Assembly: GCF_004770265.1 (NCBI RefSeq)
Contig: NZ_RQGQ01000017.1
Coordinates: forward strand, 558,001-622,000
Source: Leptospira congkakensis
Lineage (GTDB): Bacteria > Spirochaetota > Leptospiria > Leptospirales > Leptospiraceae
DNA: 64,000 nt
Reading direction: 5' to 3'
Within the stretch, counting starts at the first letter, position 1. Every line of letters starts with the position of its first letter. The position numbers were made by a program, and so were the translations under genes. The notes under the pieces were generated by a model. That model ran no database searches. It was not told the DNA's origin and saw only the letters and a program-made list of their open reading frames with translations. Below, one piece after another: positions 1-8,915 of the stretch.

Positions 1-318
1 AAAAACTTATACGAAAACTTTAAGGATGAAGAGGAACAATTAGAAAACATCCTGCATCTATTTGATGAAAAACAGTTCCTCAAAGAGTTTTTTAGCGATT
101 ATGTTCCGATGGATGGTGTTTATACCATTATTGGAAAAGACGGTAATGAGAAGTTAGGTGGTGTTACCATTATTACTACAAATTACCGTATGGGAGAAAA
201 GAGGATTGGTTCCATGGGAATCATTGGTCCTCAGAGGATGAATTATAACAAAGCATTACCTTTGATTGAATTCACCTCACAGTTAGTTTCAGAAATGATT
301 ACGAAGTTAAGTAGATAG
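1..318 (+). CDS. hrcA: Heat-inducible transcription repressor HrcA, C-terminal part
   Basis: The window opens inside this gene: the frame is open from base 1 to the TAG at 316-318, giving about 105 C-terminal residues. HrcA represses class I heat-shock operons by binding CIRCE operators, and its activity is assisted by GroEL. The visible part has the family's C-terminal signature, GSMGIIGPQRMNYNKALPL followed by a helix ending in SEMITKLSR, which matches the usual IGPTRMDY...PLV pattern. grpE, dnaK and dnaJ follow in the canonical order. The DNA-binding N-terminus and any CIRCE element lie outside the window. Confidence 0.93.
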   Translation, partial: KNLYENFKDEEEQLENILHLFDEKQFLKEFFSDYVPMDGVYTIIGKDGNEKLGGVTIITTNYRMGEKRIGSMGIIGPQRMNYNKALPLIEFTSQLVSEMITKLSR

Positions 319-329
319 TAGGAGGAAAA

Positions 330-902
330 ATGGCAGAAGAAACGAACGGATCCGTGGATGAACAAAACGTGTCAGTCGAAGAAGGGCAGACCATTACGGA
401 TGAAGCCATTGAACAAGCGGTAGAAGGTGCTGAGAAAGAACTCGATAACGCCAAAAAGGAAATCGAAACTTTAAAAGATTCTTGGTTAAGAGAACGTGCG
501 GAGTTTCAAAACTACAAACGTAGAACCGCAAACGACTTGTTAAATGCAAGAAAAGAATCCATTAAAAAGTTTGCGGAAGGACTGACGGGAGCTCTCGACA
601 ACTTAGAACGAGTTTCTAATGTTCCGAACCAAACTCCGGAAGTGGTAGCTTTCGTAGAAGGGATCAAGATGGTTCAAAAGGAATTTTATTCCGTATTGGA
701 AAAGGAAGGAATCAAACGTTTAGATCCGAAAGGAATGCCGTTTGATCCTATGCTTATGGAAGCAATTGCTTCTGAGGAAAGTGCAGAGTTTGTCGAAGAG
801 ACTGTTGTGGAAACTTACCAAGCTGGTTATTACCATGAAGATGGTGAAAACAAACAATCCATTCGACCTGCACGTGTGAAAGTGGGAAAACCACAAAGTT
901 AA
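330..902 (+). CDS. grpE: Nucleotide exchange factor GrpE
   Basis: 190 residues, the normal bacterial length. GrpE drives ADP release from DnaK and acts as a thermosensor. The N-terminal 35 residues are acidic and low complexity. Residues about 35-95 form the long charged helix with the family motif [14 protein letters not shown]. The C-terminal beta-rich part carries [20 protein letters not shown] and ends in [11 protein letters not shown]. An AGGAGG-type ribosome site lies about 7 bases before the ATG. It starts 11 bases after hrcA and 22 bases before dnaK, so it is part of the hrcA-grpE-dnaK-dnaJ operon. Confidence 0.97.
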   Translation: MAEETNGSVDEQNVSVEEGQTITDEAIEQAVEGAEKELDNAKKEIETLKDSWLRERAEFQNYKRRTANDLLNARKESIKKFAEGLTGALDNLERVSNVPNQTPEVVAFVEGIKMVQKEFYSVLEKEGIKRLDPKGMPFDPMLMEAIASEESAEFVEETVVETYQAGYYHEDGENKQSIRPARVKVGKPQS

Positions 903-924
903 TATTAGAAAGAAGGAGAAGACT

Positions 925-2859
925 ATGTCTAAGGAAAAAATCATAGGTATCGATTTAGGAACCACTAACTCTTGTGTGGCGGTTATGGAAGGTGGAGATC
1001 CTGTTGTCATTCAAAACTCAGAAGGGGCAAGAACGACTCCTTCGATTGTTGCCTTTACCGCAAAGGGTGAAACCATTGTGGGTCAGTTCGCAAAGAACCA
1101 GGCAATTACGAATGCAGTAAATACAATCCGTTCTGCGAAACGTTTTATCGGTCGTCGTTTTAACGAAGCTGGTGACGAATCAAAGATGGTATCTTACAAA
1201 GTGATCCGTGCTGGAAATGATGGTGTAAAATTTGAAACCGTTTCTGGTGAATTCACTCCACAAGAAATTGCGGCTCGTGTTCTTCAAAAAATGAAGAAAA
1301 CTGCGGAAGACTTTCTTGGCCATGAAGTAAAAAAAGCAGTGGTGACTGTTCCTGCTTACTTCAATGACGAACAAAGACAAGCAACAAAAGACGCAGGTCG
1401 AATTGCTGGTCTCGAAGTAGAACGTATCATCAACGAACCAACTGCAGCAGCTCTTGCTTATGGTTTTGATAAGAAAAAAACCAGTGCAAAGATCGCCGTA
1501 TACGACTTAGGTGGTGGAACTTTTGACGTTTCTATCCTAGAACTTGGTGATGGCGTATTCGAAGTAAAATCCACAAATGGGGACACCCATCTTGGTGGTG
1601 ACGACTTTGATAACGTAGTTATGCAGTGGATGATCGACGAATTCAAAAAACAAACAGGAATTGATATTTCTGGGGATAAAAACACCGTACAACGATTGAA
1701 AGAAGCTGCTGAAAAAGCTAAAATCGAGTTGTCTGGAACATCTTCCACTCAAATCAACCTTCCATTCATCACAGCAGATGCTTCTGGTCCAAAACATTTG
1801 GATATGACACTCACCAAAGCAAAGTTTGATGAAATCACAAGATCTCTTGTGGAAAGAACACGTATCCCATGTATCAATGCATTAAAAGATGCAGGTCTTT
1901 CTGCTAGCGAAATTGATGAAGTCATCCTTGTGGGTGGATCCATTCGTATCCCTGCGGTGCAAGCTCTTGTAAAAGAAATTTTTGGTAAAGAACCAAACAA
2001 ATCTGTAAACCCTGATGAAGTGGTGGCAGTTGGTGCGGCAATCCAAGGGGGAGTTCTTGCTGGTGAAGTAACAGATGTATTGTTACTCGATGTAACTCCA
2101 CTATCTCTTGGGATTGAAACTCTCGGTGGTGTGATGACAAAACTCATCGAAAGAAACACAACCATTCCTACAAGAAAGTCACAAGTGTTCTCTACTGCTG
2201 CAGACAGCCAAACAACAGTTTCGGTTCATGTATTACAAGGGGAACGTGAAATGGCAAGTGCGAATAGAACCCTCGGTCGTTTTGATCTAGTGGGAATTCC
2301 ATCTGCACCAAGAGGAGTACCTCAAATCGAAGTAACATTTGATATCGACGCAAACGGTATTGTCCATGTATCTGCGAAAGATTTAGGAACAGGAAAAGAA
2401 CAAAAGATTCGTATTGAATCTTCTACTGGATTGTCAGAAGAAGAAATCAAAAAGATGGTTAAGGATGCAGAAGCACACGCAGAAGAAGATAAAAAACTTC
2501 GCGAAGCTGCTGATACTAAAAACGAATTGGAAGCCATTGTTTACCAATTAGAAAAAACCATTGGTGAATCTGCTGACAAACTCGACGAATCAGAAAAACA
2601 AAGAGCACAGGACGAAATCAAACGCGGCCGTGAAGCTATGGAATCTGGTGACGTAGAAAGAATGAAAGCTTCCCGTGATTCTATCCAAGAAGTCGCAATG
2701 CAAATTGGACAAAAGATTTATTCACAAGCTGGCCCTGAAGCAGGAGCCCCAGGTGCAGACCAAGCGGGTGCTGCGGGTCAAGGTGCAAGTGAATCTTCTG
2801 CCGGTGGCGAAAAGGTCGTTGATGCGGATTACACCGTAGTTGATGAAGATAAAAAATAA
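925..2859 (+). CDS. dnaK: Hsp70 chaperone DnaK
   Basis: 644 residues, full length for a bacterial DnaK. The ATPase domain (about 1-385) has [14 protein letters not shown] near the start, [17 protein letters not shown], the phosphate-2 motif [13 protein letters not shown] and the signature [14 protein letters not shown]. The interdomain linker [14 protein letters not shown] and the beta-sandwich substrate domain follow. The lid is charged and helical, and an Ala/Gly-rich tail ends in [14 protein letters not shown]. The signature reads GGSIRIP, where most DnaKs have GGSTRIP. A good ribosome site (GAAGGAGAAG) precedes the ATG. It works with GrpE upstream and DnaJ downstream in the cytoplasm. Confidence 0.99.
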   Translation: MSKEKIIGIDLGTTNSCVAVMEGGDPVVIQNSEGARTTPSIVAFTAKGETIVGQFAKNQAITNAVNTIRSAKRFIGRRFNEAGDESKMVSYKVIRAGNDGVKFETVSGEFTPQEIAARVLQKMKKTAEDFLGHEVKKAVVTVPAYFNDEQRQATKDAGRIAGLEVERIINEPTAAALAYGFDKKKTSAKIAVYDLGGGTFDVSILELGDGVFEVKSTNGDTHLGGDDFDNVVMQWMIDEFKKQTGIDISGDKNTVQRLKEAAEKAKIELSGTSSTQINLPFITADASGPKHLDMTLTKAKFDEITRSLVERTRIPCINALKDAGLSASEIDEVILVGGSIRIPAVQALVKEIFGKEPNKSVNPDEVVAVGAAIQGGVLAGEVTDVLLLDVTPLSLGIETLGGVMTKLIERNTTIPTRKSQVFSTAADSQTTVSVHVLQGEREMASANRTLGRFDLVGIPSAPRGVPQIEVTFDIDANGIVHVSAKDLGTGKEQKIRIESSTGLSEEEIKKMVKDAEAHAEEDKKLREAADTKNELEAIVYQLEKTIGESADKLDESEKQRAQDEIKRGREAMESGDVERMKASRDSIQEVAMQIGQKIYSQAGPEAGAPGADQAGAAGQGASESSAGGEKVVDADYTVVDEDKK

Positions 2860-2881
2860 ATAGAGAAAAAGAAGTAAAACT

Positions 2882-4009
2882 ATGAGCGACCGTGGTTACT
2901 ACGAAGTATTAGGCGTTTCGAAAGGTGCCTCTGATGATGAGATCAAGAGCGCCTATCGTAAGTTAGCCATTAAATATCACCCTGATAAAAATAAGGGTGA
3001 TAAAGAAGCGGAAGAAAAATTCAAAGAGGCAACTGAGGCCTATGAAGTGTTACGTGATGCACAAAAACGTGCAGCGTACGATCAGTACGGCAAGGCAGGT
3101 GTGAACGCGGGAGCCGGTGGAGGATATGGAGCAGGTGCTTATACAGACTTCTCTGATATCTTTGGCGACTTCGGTGATATCTTCAGTGAGTTTTTCGGAG
3201 GCGGAGGTGGTGGCGGTAGCCGCGGTGGTGGAAGAAGGTCCGGTCCTCAAAGAGGATCGGATTTACGTTATAATTTAGAAGTTAGTTTAGAAGATGCGGC
3301 CCTCGGAAAAGAATATAAAATAGAAATCCCAAGACTTGAAACTTGTGTGGATTGTTCCGGTTCGGGAGCCTCCAAAGGATCTTCGCCTACAGTTTGTCCT
3401 GATTGTTCGGGAACAGGCCAGGTGCGAAGAACCCAAGGATTTTTTAGTGTGACAACCACTTGCCCTCGTTGTAAAGGAAAAGGAAAAGTCATTTCCAATC
3501 CTTGTAAAACTTGTAAGGGTGAGGGACTAACAGAGAAAAGACGAACTATTCATATTAAAATTCCTGCCGGTGTTGAATCTGGTAGCCGACTCAAAGTTTC
3601 TGGCGAAGGTGAGTCTGGCCCGAACGGCGGCCCTAGTGGAGATTTGTATGTAGTCACACATATCAAAAAACACCCAACCTTTGAGCGCCAAGGTAACGAT
3701 TTAATTGTTCAAAAAACAATTTCTTTATCAATGGCTTGCCTCGGTGGTGAGATTGAAGTGCCTTCGATTGATGGAAAGACCATCAACTTGAAAATTCCAG
3801 AAGGAACAGAGAGTGGACAAATCTTCCGATTGAAAGGACATGGAATCCCTTACCTAGGTTCTTATGGTAAAGGGGACCAACACGTAATCATCAAAGTAGA
3901 AATTCCTAAGAAACTTTCTAAAAAACAGAGAGAACTTATGGAAGAATTTGCCCGTGAGTCCGGCGAAAAGGTCGGCAGTGGCGGAAAATCTAAGTTGTTT
4001 TTCCGCTGA
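2882..4009 (+). CDS. dnaJ: Co-chaperone DnaJ (Hsp40 type I)
   Basis: 375 residues with the full type I layout. The J domain (1-70) carries the catalytic HPD at about 33-35 and stimulates DnaK ATPase. A Gly/Phe-rich linker covers about 75-125. The zinc domain (about 150-215) has four CxxCxGxG repeats: [24 protein letters not shown] and CKTCKGEG. Two C-terminal substrate-binding beta domains follow (GRLK-like [11 protein letters not shown], then [11 protein letters not shown]). It starts 22 bases after dnaK and belongs to the same operon. Confidence 0.98.
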   Translation: MSDRGYYEVLGVSKGASDDEIKSAYRKLAIKYHPDKNKGDKEAEEKFKEATEAYEVLRDAQKRAAYDQYGKAGVNAGAGGGYGAGAYTDFSDIFGDFGDIFSEFFGGGGGGGSRGGGRRSGPQRGSDLRYNLEVSLEDAALGKEYKIEIPRLETCVDCSGSGASKGSSPTVCPDCSGTGQVRRTQGFFSVTTTCPRCKGKGKVISNPCKTCKGEGLTEKRRTIHIKIPAGVESGSRLKVSGEGESGPNGGPSGDLYVVTHIKKHPTFERQGNDLIVQKTISLSMACLGGEIEVPSIDGKTINLKIPEGTESGQIFRLKGHGIPYLGSYGKGDQHVIIKVEIPKKLSKKQRELMEEFARESGEKVGSGGKSKLFFR

Positions 4010-4033
4010 ACTTTTGGAGTATTGAGAGCATCT

Positions 4034-4996
4034 ATGGATAAAAAAGTCCGACTCGGAGTCATTGGTACTGGTCATATGGGCCAATACCACGTAAACGTTG
4101 CTAAACAGCTTTCTGATGCTGAACTCATCGGAATATTTGATGCCAGCTTGGAACGCGCCAATCAAATTGCTGAAAAACATAAAACAAAAGCGTTTCCTAC
4201 AATTGAAGAATTGTTAGCAGAAACAGATGCTTTGGTTATCGCTGCACCAACATTCCTTCATCACAAGATCGCAAAACAGGCATTAGCTGCAAAGAAACAT
4301 GTTTTGGTTGAAAAACCAATTTCACAAACTGTGGAAGAAGCAAAAGAACTAGTGGCTTTAGCAAAACAAAACAATTTGATTTTGCAAGTTGGGCACGTGG
4401 AAAGGTTTAATGGAGCGGTTTTGGAACTTGGAAAAATTGCTGAACATCCACTCCTCATTGAATCCAGAAGGATTGCACCTTATAATAGCCGAATCACTGA
4501 TGTTGGTGTTGTTTTGGATATGATGATCCATGATATTGATATTGTTTTAAACTTGGTAAAATCGGAAGTGACGAATGTCAAAGCAGTTGGATCATCAATT
4601 GTATCCAACCATGAAGATGTTGCAAGTGTGGTTCTTACTTTTGCTAACGGATGTGTTGCATCTCTCAATGCTTCGCGTGCTTCCCAAGCAAAAATCAGAA
4701 CACTCAATATCTCTCAAAAAGATTCATATGTATTTTTAGATTTTACAAACCAAGAAATTGAGTTACATAGACAAGCAAGTTCTACTACTCAACTTGGTAG
4801 TGGTGAAATTAAATACCGACAAGAATCCATTGTGGAAAAAATCTTTGTTCACAAAGATAACCCTCTCAAACAGGAACATGAGCACTTTGTAAAATGTATC
4901 AAAGGAGAATCCGAACCAATGGTGAAGGGTGATTCTGATATTAAAACATTAGAAGTGGCTTATAAAATCCTGGAAGAAATTCACGGGAAAAAATAA
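4034..4996 (+). CDS. Gfo/Idh/MocA family oxidoreductase
   Basis: About 320 residues. The Rossmann N-terminus has the dinucleotide motif GVIGTGHMGQYH. The family motif AAPTFLHHKIAKQAL and the EKP of HVLVEKPISQTVEEA place it in the Gfo/Idh/MocA group of NAD(P)-dependent sugar or inositol-type dehydrogenases. A C-terminal beta-sheet domain (LDMMIHDIDIVLNLV) provides the substrate site. The substrate cannot be told. I chose the ATG at 4034. A TTG at 4022 is in frame, but the GGAG at 4016-4019 is only two bases from it, and conserved residues begin after the ATG. The stop overlaps the next start in TAATG. The gene sits 24 bases after dnaJ, so it is probably read from the heat-shock operon. Confidence 0.86.
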   Translation: MDKKVRLGVIGTGHMGQYHVNVAKQLSDAELIGIFDASLERANQIAEKHKTKAFPTIEELLAETDALVIAAPTFLHHKIAKQALAAKKHVLVEKPISQTVEEAKELVALAKQNNLILQVGHVERFNGAVLELGKIAEHPLLIESRRIAPYNSRITDVGVVLDMMIHDIDIVLNLVKSEVTNVKAVGSSIVSNHEDVASVVLTFANGCVASLNASRASQAKIRTLNISQKDSYVFLDFTNQEIELHRQASSTTQLGSGEIKYRQESIVEKIFVHKDNPLKQEHEHFVKCIKGESEPMVKGDSDIKTLEVAYKILEEIHGKK

Positions 4997-5562
4997 TGAC
5001 AAATATTCCTGATTCAACTCGCGGAAAGTTACTCATTTCCAATTCTAGTGTGATTCAGGATTTTTTTCACAAATCCGTTGTCCTTATGGTAGACCATGAC
5101 GACGACGGGGCTTTTGGTTTGGTTTTAAACAAACCTACTGACCAAACCATGGAATCCTTAATCAAAAACCTTCCAGATACCGCATACTCCAGCAAACAAG
5201 TGTTTTCTGGTGGTCCTGTGGACAATATGTTCGTATCCATTCTTCATAATGGAAAACAAACAGAAGATCCTGGTGTTGAAATTGTTCCTGGTATTTATAT
5301 GGCGAGAAGTTTTGATACAATGATCGAAGTTCTTTCCTCTGATCAAATTCAATTTCGTGTTCTACAAGGATATGCAGGTTGGTCTTCCGGCCAATTGGAA
5401 AGTGAATTCGAAAGATTGTCTTGGGTGGTTTCGGATCATGTGGATGAATCCATCGTTTTTAATGAAGACGAATCAGAAGTTATCTGGCGAGAAGCACTAC
5501 GAAGTAAGGGTGGAATCTACAAATACTTTGTTGACCATACAAAAGATCCATCTCTCAATTGA
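4996..5562 (+). CDS. YqgE/AlgH family protein (UPF0301)
   Basis: 188 residues, typical length for this family of unknown biochemical role; AlgH was named from alginate regulation in Pseudomonas. The N-terminus has the family signature GKLLISNSSVIQDFFHKSVVLMVDH, followed by GAFGLVLNKPT and a mid-domain FSGGPVD. GYAGWSSGQLESE is also diagnostic. The ATG shares one base with the stop of the upstream dehydrogenase, so the two are translationally coupled. No membrane segment or signal peptide is seen, so it is expected to be cytoplasmic. Confidence 0.9.
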   Translation: MTNIPDSTRGKLLISNSSVIQDFFHKSVVLMVDHDDDGAFGLVLNKPTDQTMESLIKNLPDTAYSSKQVFSGGPVDNMFVSILHNGKQTEDPGVEIVPGIYMARSFDTMIEVLSSDQIQFRVLQGYAGWSSGQLESEFERLSWVVSDHVDESIVFNEDESEVIWREALRSKGGIYKYFVDHTKDPSLN

Positions 5563-5583
5563 TTCACTGAATTAGTCACCGAT

Positions 5584-6333
5584 ATGAAACTACCATCCAA
5601 AAAGATTGTGCTCAGTTCGGGTTCCTCACCTCTAGGAAAAGAACTTTTACCACTTCTATTAACAGAAGGAGCACTGGTTGTCGTTGGTGACTCAAATCCT
5701 GAAGAAATTCCCAATCATCCCAATCTTCAAAAATATAAAATCGATACAACCAAACCAGAGCAGATGGAACGTTTGATTGAATCGGCCATTGAAACATTAG
5801 ATAAAATAGATGTTTTTATTTTAAATTCTGAACAAATCACTTATGCGGAAGATGAAAAAGAAGATTGGAATAGATTAAAAGTTTTATTCAATGCAAACAC
5901 TTTAGCCCCCATTCACACCATACAACGATTAACGAATTTAATTTCTGTTGGGCTTCATATAGTCGTAGTTAGTTCTGATTTAAGTAAAACTCCAACCCCA
6001 GGATTTGGATTGTATGGATCTTCCAAATCTGCTTTGGATTATTTTTGGGATTCCTTTCGTGGACAAATAGGAAGAGAGTTTCGATTTTCTCGAATCATTG
6101 CTTTGGAGCCGAAATTTTCTCTGCCAAGCCGACTGGCAAAGCGAGTTTTGAAATCGGTAATTAGGCCGAAAAAACGTCGGTACGAACATTTTTACCAATT
6201 GGGAAATCGATTTTTGTTAAAATTTTTACCTTTTTTAAGTTTTTTCCGAACCTTGGTCTATGCTTTTCGCCTAAAACAAGAGAAAAAGAGAAAAATTTCT
6301 TCGAACAATCTCTCTCCAACTACTGAAAATTAA
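5584..6333 (+). CDS. Short-chain dehydrogenase/reductase-like protein
   Basis: 249 residues. The N-terminal glycine-rich loop reads VLSSGSSPLGKELLPLLL, a variant of the SDR TGxxxGxG motif. HIVVVSSDLSK is the usual beta-5/Ser region. YGSSKSALDYF gives the catalytic YxxxK. A basic C-terminal tail (RPKKRRYEHFYQ... and LKQEKKRKISS) with hydrophobic stretches near 205-225 suggests membrane association, as in some lipid- or ketosphinganine-type SDRs. The substrate is unknown. It starts 21 bases after the YqgE gene and probably closes the hrcA operon. The 177 bases before the next gene hold no gene that I can see. Confidence 0.78.
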   Translation: MKLPSKKIVLSSGSSPLGKELLPLLLTEGALVVVGDSNPEEIPNHPNLQKYKIDTTKPEQMERLIESAIETLDKIDVFILNSEQITYAEDEKEDWNRLKVLFNANTLAPIHTIQRLTNLISVGLHIVVVSSDLSKTPTPGFGLYGSSKSALDYFWDSFRGQIGREFRFSRIIALEPKFSLPSRLAKRVLKSVIRPKKRRYEHFYQLGNRFLLKFLPFLSFFRTLVYAFRLKQEKKRKISSNNLSPTTEN

Positions 6334-6510
6334 TCATTCAGTACTCTTTATAAACACTCTTATCCTTCCAATTCATTCGATGCTTAATTTATAAACAGAA
6401 AATCGCCACCGCTCAGTCTACTTATGTCAGATGGAGTTCCAATCCATGGTTTTGGTCATTTCTTCCATTTGGTACAAATATTGCTAACTAAGTAAGCAGA
6501 GGGTACCCCC

Positions 6511-7935
6511 ATGTTTATCGCAGACTATAGTGCCAAAAATATATATGATGAGATGTTTTCCAGCGAAGGTTTTCCTCGCAAAAGTTATGACTTCGTAAAA
6601 ACAAAAATGGAGAGTTTGGGTGGGATCGAACTCGTAAAACGTAGTACTTCGGCAGAAAGGGCTCTCATGTCACTTGGGATCACCTTTACTTTGTATGGTG
6701 ATGGAGGTGAACAAGAAAGGATCATGCCTTTTGATGTCATTCCTCGTATTGTTCCAAGTGAAGAATGGATCAGTATGGAAAAAGGACTCAAACAAAGAAT
6801 CCAAGCACTTAATTTATTTTTAACAGATATTTATGGAGAAGGAAAAATTCTTAAAGATAAAATCATTCCTCGCGAATTGATTGAGTCAAGTTCCGGATAC
6901 CTCAAACAATGTATTGGTTTAAAACCTCCCAAAGATATTTGGATTCATATTACTGGAACGGATTTGGTGCGTGATGGAGCTGGTGCCTTCCATGTGTTAG
7001 AAGATAACTTACGTTGTCCATCTGGTGTTTCTTATGTATTGGAAAACCGTGAAGTGATGAAACGAACTTTTCCTGAACTATTTGAAAAGTTAAACATCCG
7101 CCAAGTTTATGATTATCCTTATCACTTAAGATCAATGTTAGAGAATCTAACAGACGTAGTCGATCCAGTGATTGCTGTTTGGACTCCTGGTGTTTTTAAC
7201 TCTGCGTACTATGAACATAGCTTTTTAGCACAAAAGATGGGAGTATATCTTGTTGAAGGATCGGATCTCATCGTAGAAAATCACAAAGTTTATATGAAAA
7301 CTACCAAAGGACTTCGTAAAGTCGATGTGATTTATCGAAGGATTGATGATACCTTTATGGATCAGTCAAGTTTTAGGCCGGACTCTTTACTTGGTGTGAA
7401 AGGAATTTTTGAAGCATTCAAAAGAGGAAATGTTGCCCTTGCCAATGCTCCTGGAACTGGAGTGGCTGATGATAAAGTAATTTATTCTTATGTTCCTAAG
7501 ATCATTAAATACTACCTAGGTGAAGAACCGATCATTCCGAATGTTCCTACTTACCTTTGTTCTGAAGAAGCCGATTTAAAATTTGTTTTGGATAACATTC
7601 ACAACCTGGTTGTCAAAGCTGCAAATGGTGCTGGTGGTTATGGAATGATCATTGGTCCAAAAGCAAGTAAACAAGAACAAGAAGATTTTAAGGAACTGAT
7701 CAAAGCAGATCCAAGAAATTATATTGCTCAGCCGGTTTTAAATCTTTCCACAGTTCCTACGCTCATTGCAGATAAAATCGAATCAAGACATGTTGATTTA
7801 AGGCCGTTCATTTTGTACGGAAAAGATATATATGTAATGCCGGGTGGATTAACTCGCGTTGCGCTTCGTAAAGGATCACTTGTGGTCAATTCATCCCAGG
7901 GAGGCGGTTCAAAAGACACCTGGGTTCTAGGATAA
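6511..7935 (+). CDS. Circularly permuted ATP-grasp protein (DUF404/DUF407 type)
   Basis: 474 residues, the usual size for a stand-alone circularly permuted ATP-grasp type 2 protein. Visible family features are the N-terminal block YDEMF...PRKSYDFVK, then FGVTFTLY-like [12 protein letters not shown], a central [30 protein letters not shown] [12 protein letters not shown], and the glycine-rich nucleotide loop [16 protein letters not shown] near residue 366. These proteins are predicted to form amide bonds with ATP. No product has been established for this class. It is the first gene of a five-gene cluster and starts 9 bases before the alpha-E gene. A GAGGGTACC stretch precedes the ATG. Confidence 0.9.
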   Translation: MFIADYSAKNIYDEMFSSEGFPRKSYDFVKTKMESLGGIELVKRSTSAERALMSLGITFTLYGDGGEQERIMPFDVIPRIVPSEEWISMEKGLKQRIQALNLFLTDIYGEGKILKDKIIPRELIESSSGYLKQCIGLKPPKDIWIHITGTDLVRDGAGAFHVLEDNLRCPSGVSYVLENREVMKRTFPELFEKLNIRQVYDYPYHLRSMLENLTDVVDPVIAVWTPGVFNSAYYEHSFLAQKMGVYLVEGSDLIVENHKVYMKTTKGLRKVDVIYRRIDDTFMDQSSFRPDSLLGVKGIFEAFKRGNVALANAPGTGVADDKVIYSYVPKIIKYYLGEEPIIPNVPTYLCSEEADLKFVLDNIHNLVVKAANGAGGYGMIIGPKASKQEQEDFKELIKADPRNYIAQPVLNLSTVPTLIADKIESRHVDLRPFILYGKDIYVMPGGLTRVALRKGSLVVNSSQGGGSKDTWVLG

Positions 7936-7944
7936 AGGTGTTAT

Positions 7945-8913
7945 ATGTTAAGCCGAGTTGCCGAATCAGTTTTTTGGATGAATCGATATATCGAGAGGGC
8001 AGAAAATTACTCAAGATTTATTGATGTCAATCACCAGTTATCTTTAGATTTGCATGAAGAGGTGCCGAACCAATGGTTGCCTCTCGTACATACTACAGGA
8101 GATATTGAATTGTTTGAGAAAAGGTATTCTAGCCCAAGTCCGGTCAATGTCATACGGTTTATGACTTTTGACGAAGAGAATCCGAATTCTATTTTTCAAT
8201 GTCTTTCGAGAGCCCGTGAGAATGCCCGAACCATTCGCGAAAACATTTCCACTTCTATGTGGGAAGTGTTAAACGAGTTTTATCTCTTTGTAAAAGATTA
8301 TCGTAAAGTTTACTTAGAAAGTTCTGAACTACATGGAGATACTCTTTCGATGGGGCTCTCCGATTTTCTCAGTACAGTTCGAAAAAGTTGCCAAAGTTTT
8401 TATGGATGTTCTGATGCTACCATCTCTCATGATGAGGTTTGGAACTTTTCCTTGTTGGGCAGGTTCTTAGAACGAGCAGACAAAACCACACGAATCTTAG
8501 ATATGAAGTACTTTATCCTACTTCCTTCTGTTCATGATGTGGGTTCCACATTAGATTTATTACAGTGGTTATCCCTTTTGAAATCGGCATCTGCACATGA
8601 GATGTACAATCAAAAATACAAACGTGTTGATCCCACTGATATTGCAGAGTTTTTGATTTTGAATGAAACCTTTCCTAGATCCATTTTCTTTTGTATCCAA
8701 GAGATGCAAGAGGCTTTGGAAAAAATTTCTGGAATTAAGGAAGGTTTGCCAAGGAACTTAGCGCAAGATGCAACTACAGTTTATTTGAATCGTTTGCGAT
8801 CAGAAAATATCAAATCCATTTTTGATAAAGGTCTACATGAATACTTAGATGATATTCAAATAGAACTCAATCATATAGGTTCCAAAATTGTGGAACGATT
8901 TTTTACAAACTAA
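7945..8913 (+). CDS. Alpha-E domain protein (DUF403)
   Basis: 322 residues, all predicted helical. It begins with the family signature MLSRVAESVFWMNRYIERAENYSRFIDVNHQL, closely matching the usual MLSRVAENLYWMGRYLERAENTAR. Later it has LGRFLERADKTTRILDMKYF and the C-terminal NHIGSKIVERFF. Alpha-E proteins are almost always encoded next to circularly permuted ATP-grasp genes and are thought to be accessory subunits. Here it lies 9 bases after the ATP-grasp gene and 2 bases before the transglutaminase-DUF2126 gene. No signal peptide is present. Confidence 0.9.
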   Translation: MLSRVAESVFWMNRYIERAENYSRFIDVNHQLSLDLHEEVPNQWLPLVHTTGDIELFEKRYSSPSPVNVIRFMTFDEENPNSIFQCLSRARENARTIRENISTSMWEVLNEFYLFVKDYRKVYLESSELHGDTLSMGLSDFLSTVRKSCQSFYGCSDATISHDEVWNFSLLGRFLERADKTTRILDMKYFILLPSVHDVGSTLDLLQWLSLLKSASAHEMYNQKYKRVDPTDIAEFLILNETFPRSIFFCIQEMQEALEKISGIKEGLPRNLAQDATTVYLNRLRSENIKSIFDKGLHEYLDDIQIELNHIGSKIVERFFTN

Positions 8914-8915
8914 CT

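Noticed and set aside
720..1010. Minus-strand frame across the grpE-dnaK junction
   Set aside because: It is antisense to two highly conserved genes, with no ribosome site and no recognisable domain.
4022..4033. TTG as start of the Gfo/Idh/MocA gene
   Set aside because: The GGAG is only two bases upstream of the TTG, and family conservation begins after the ATG at 4034.
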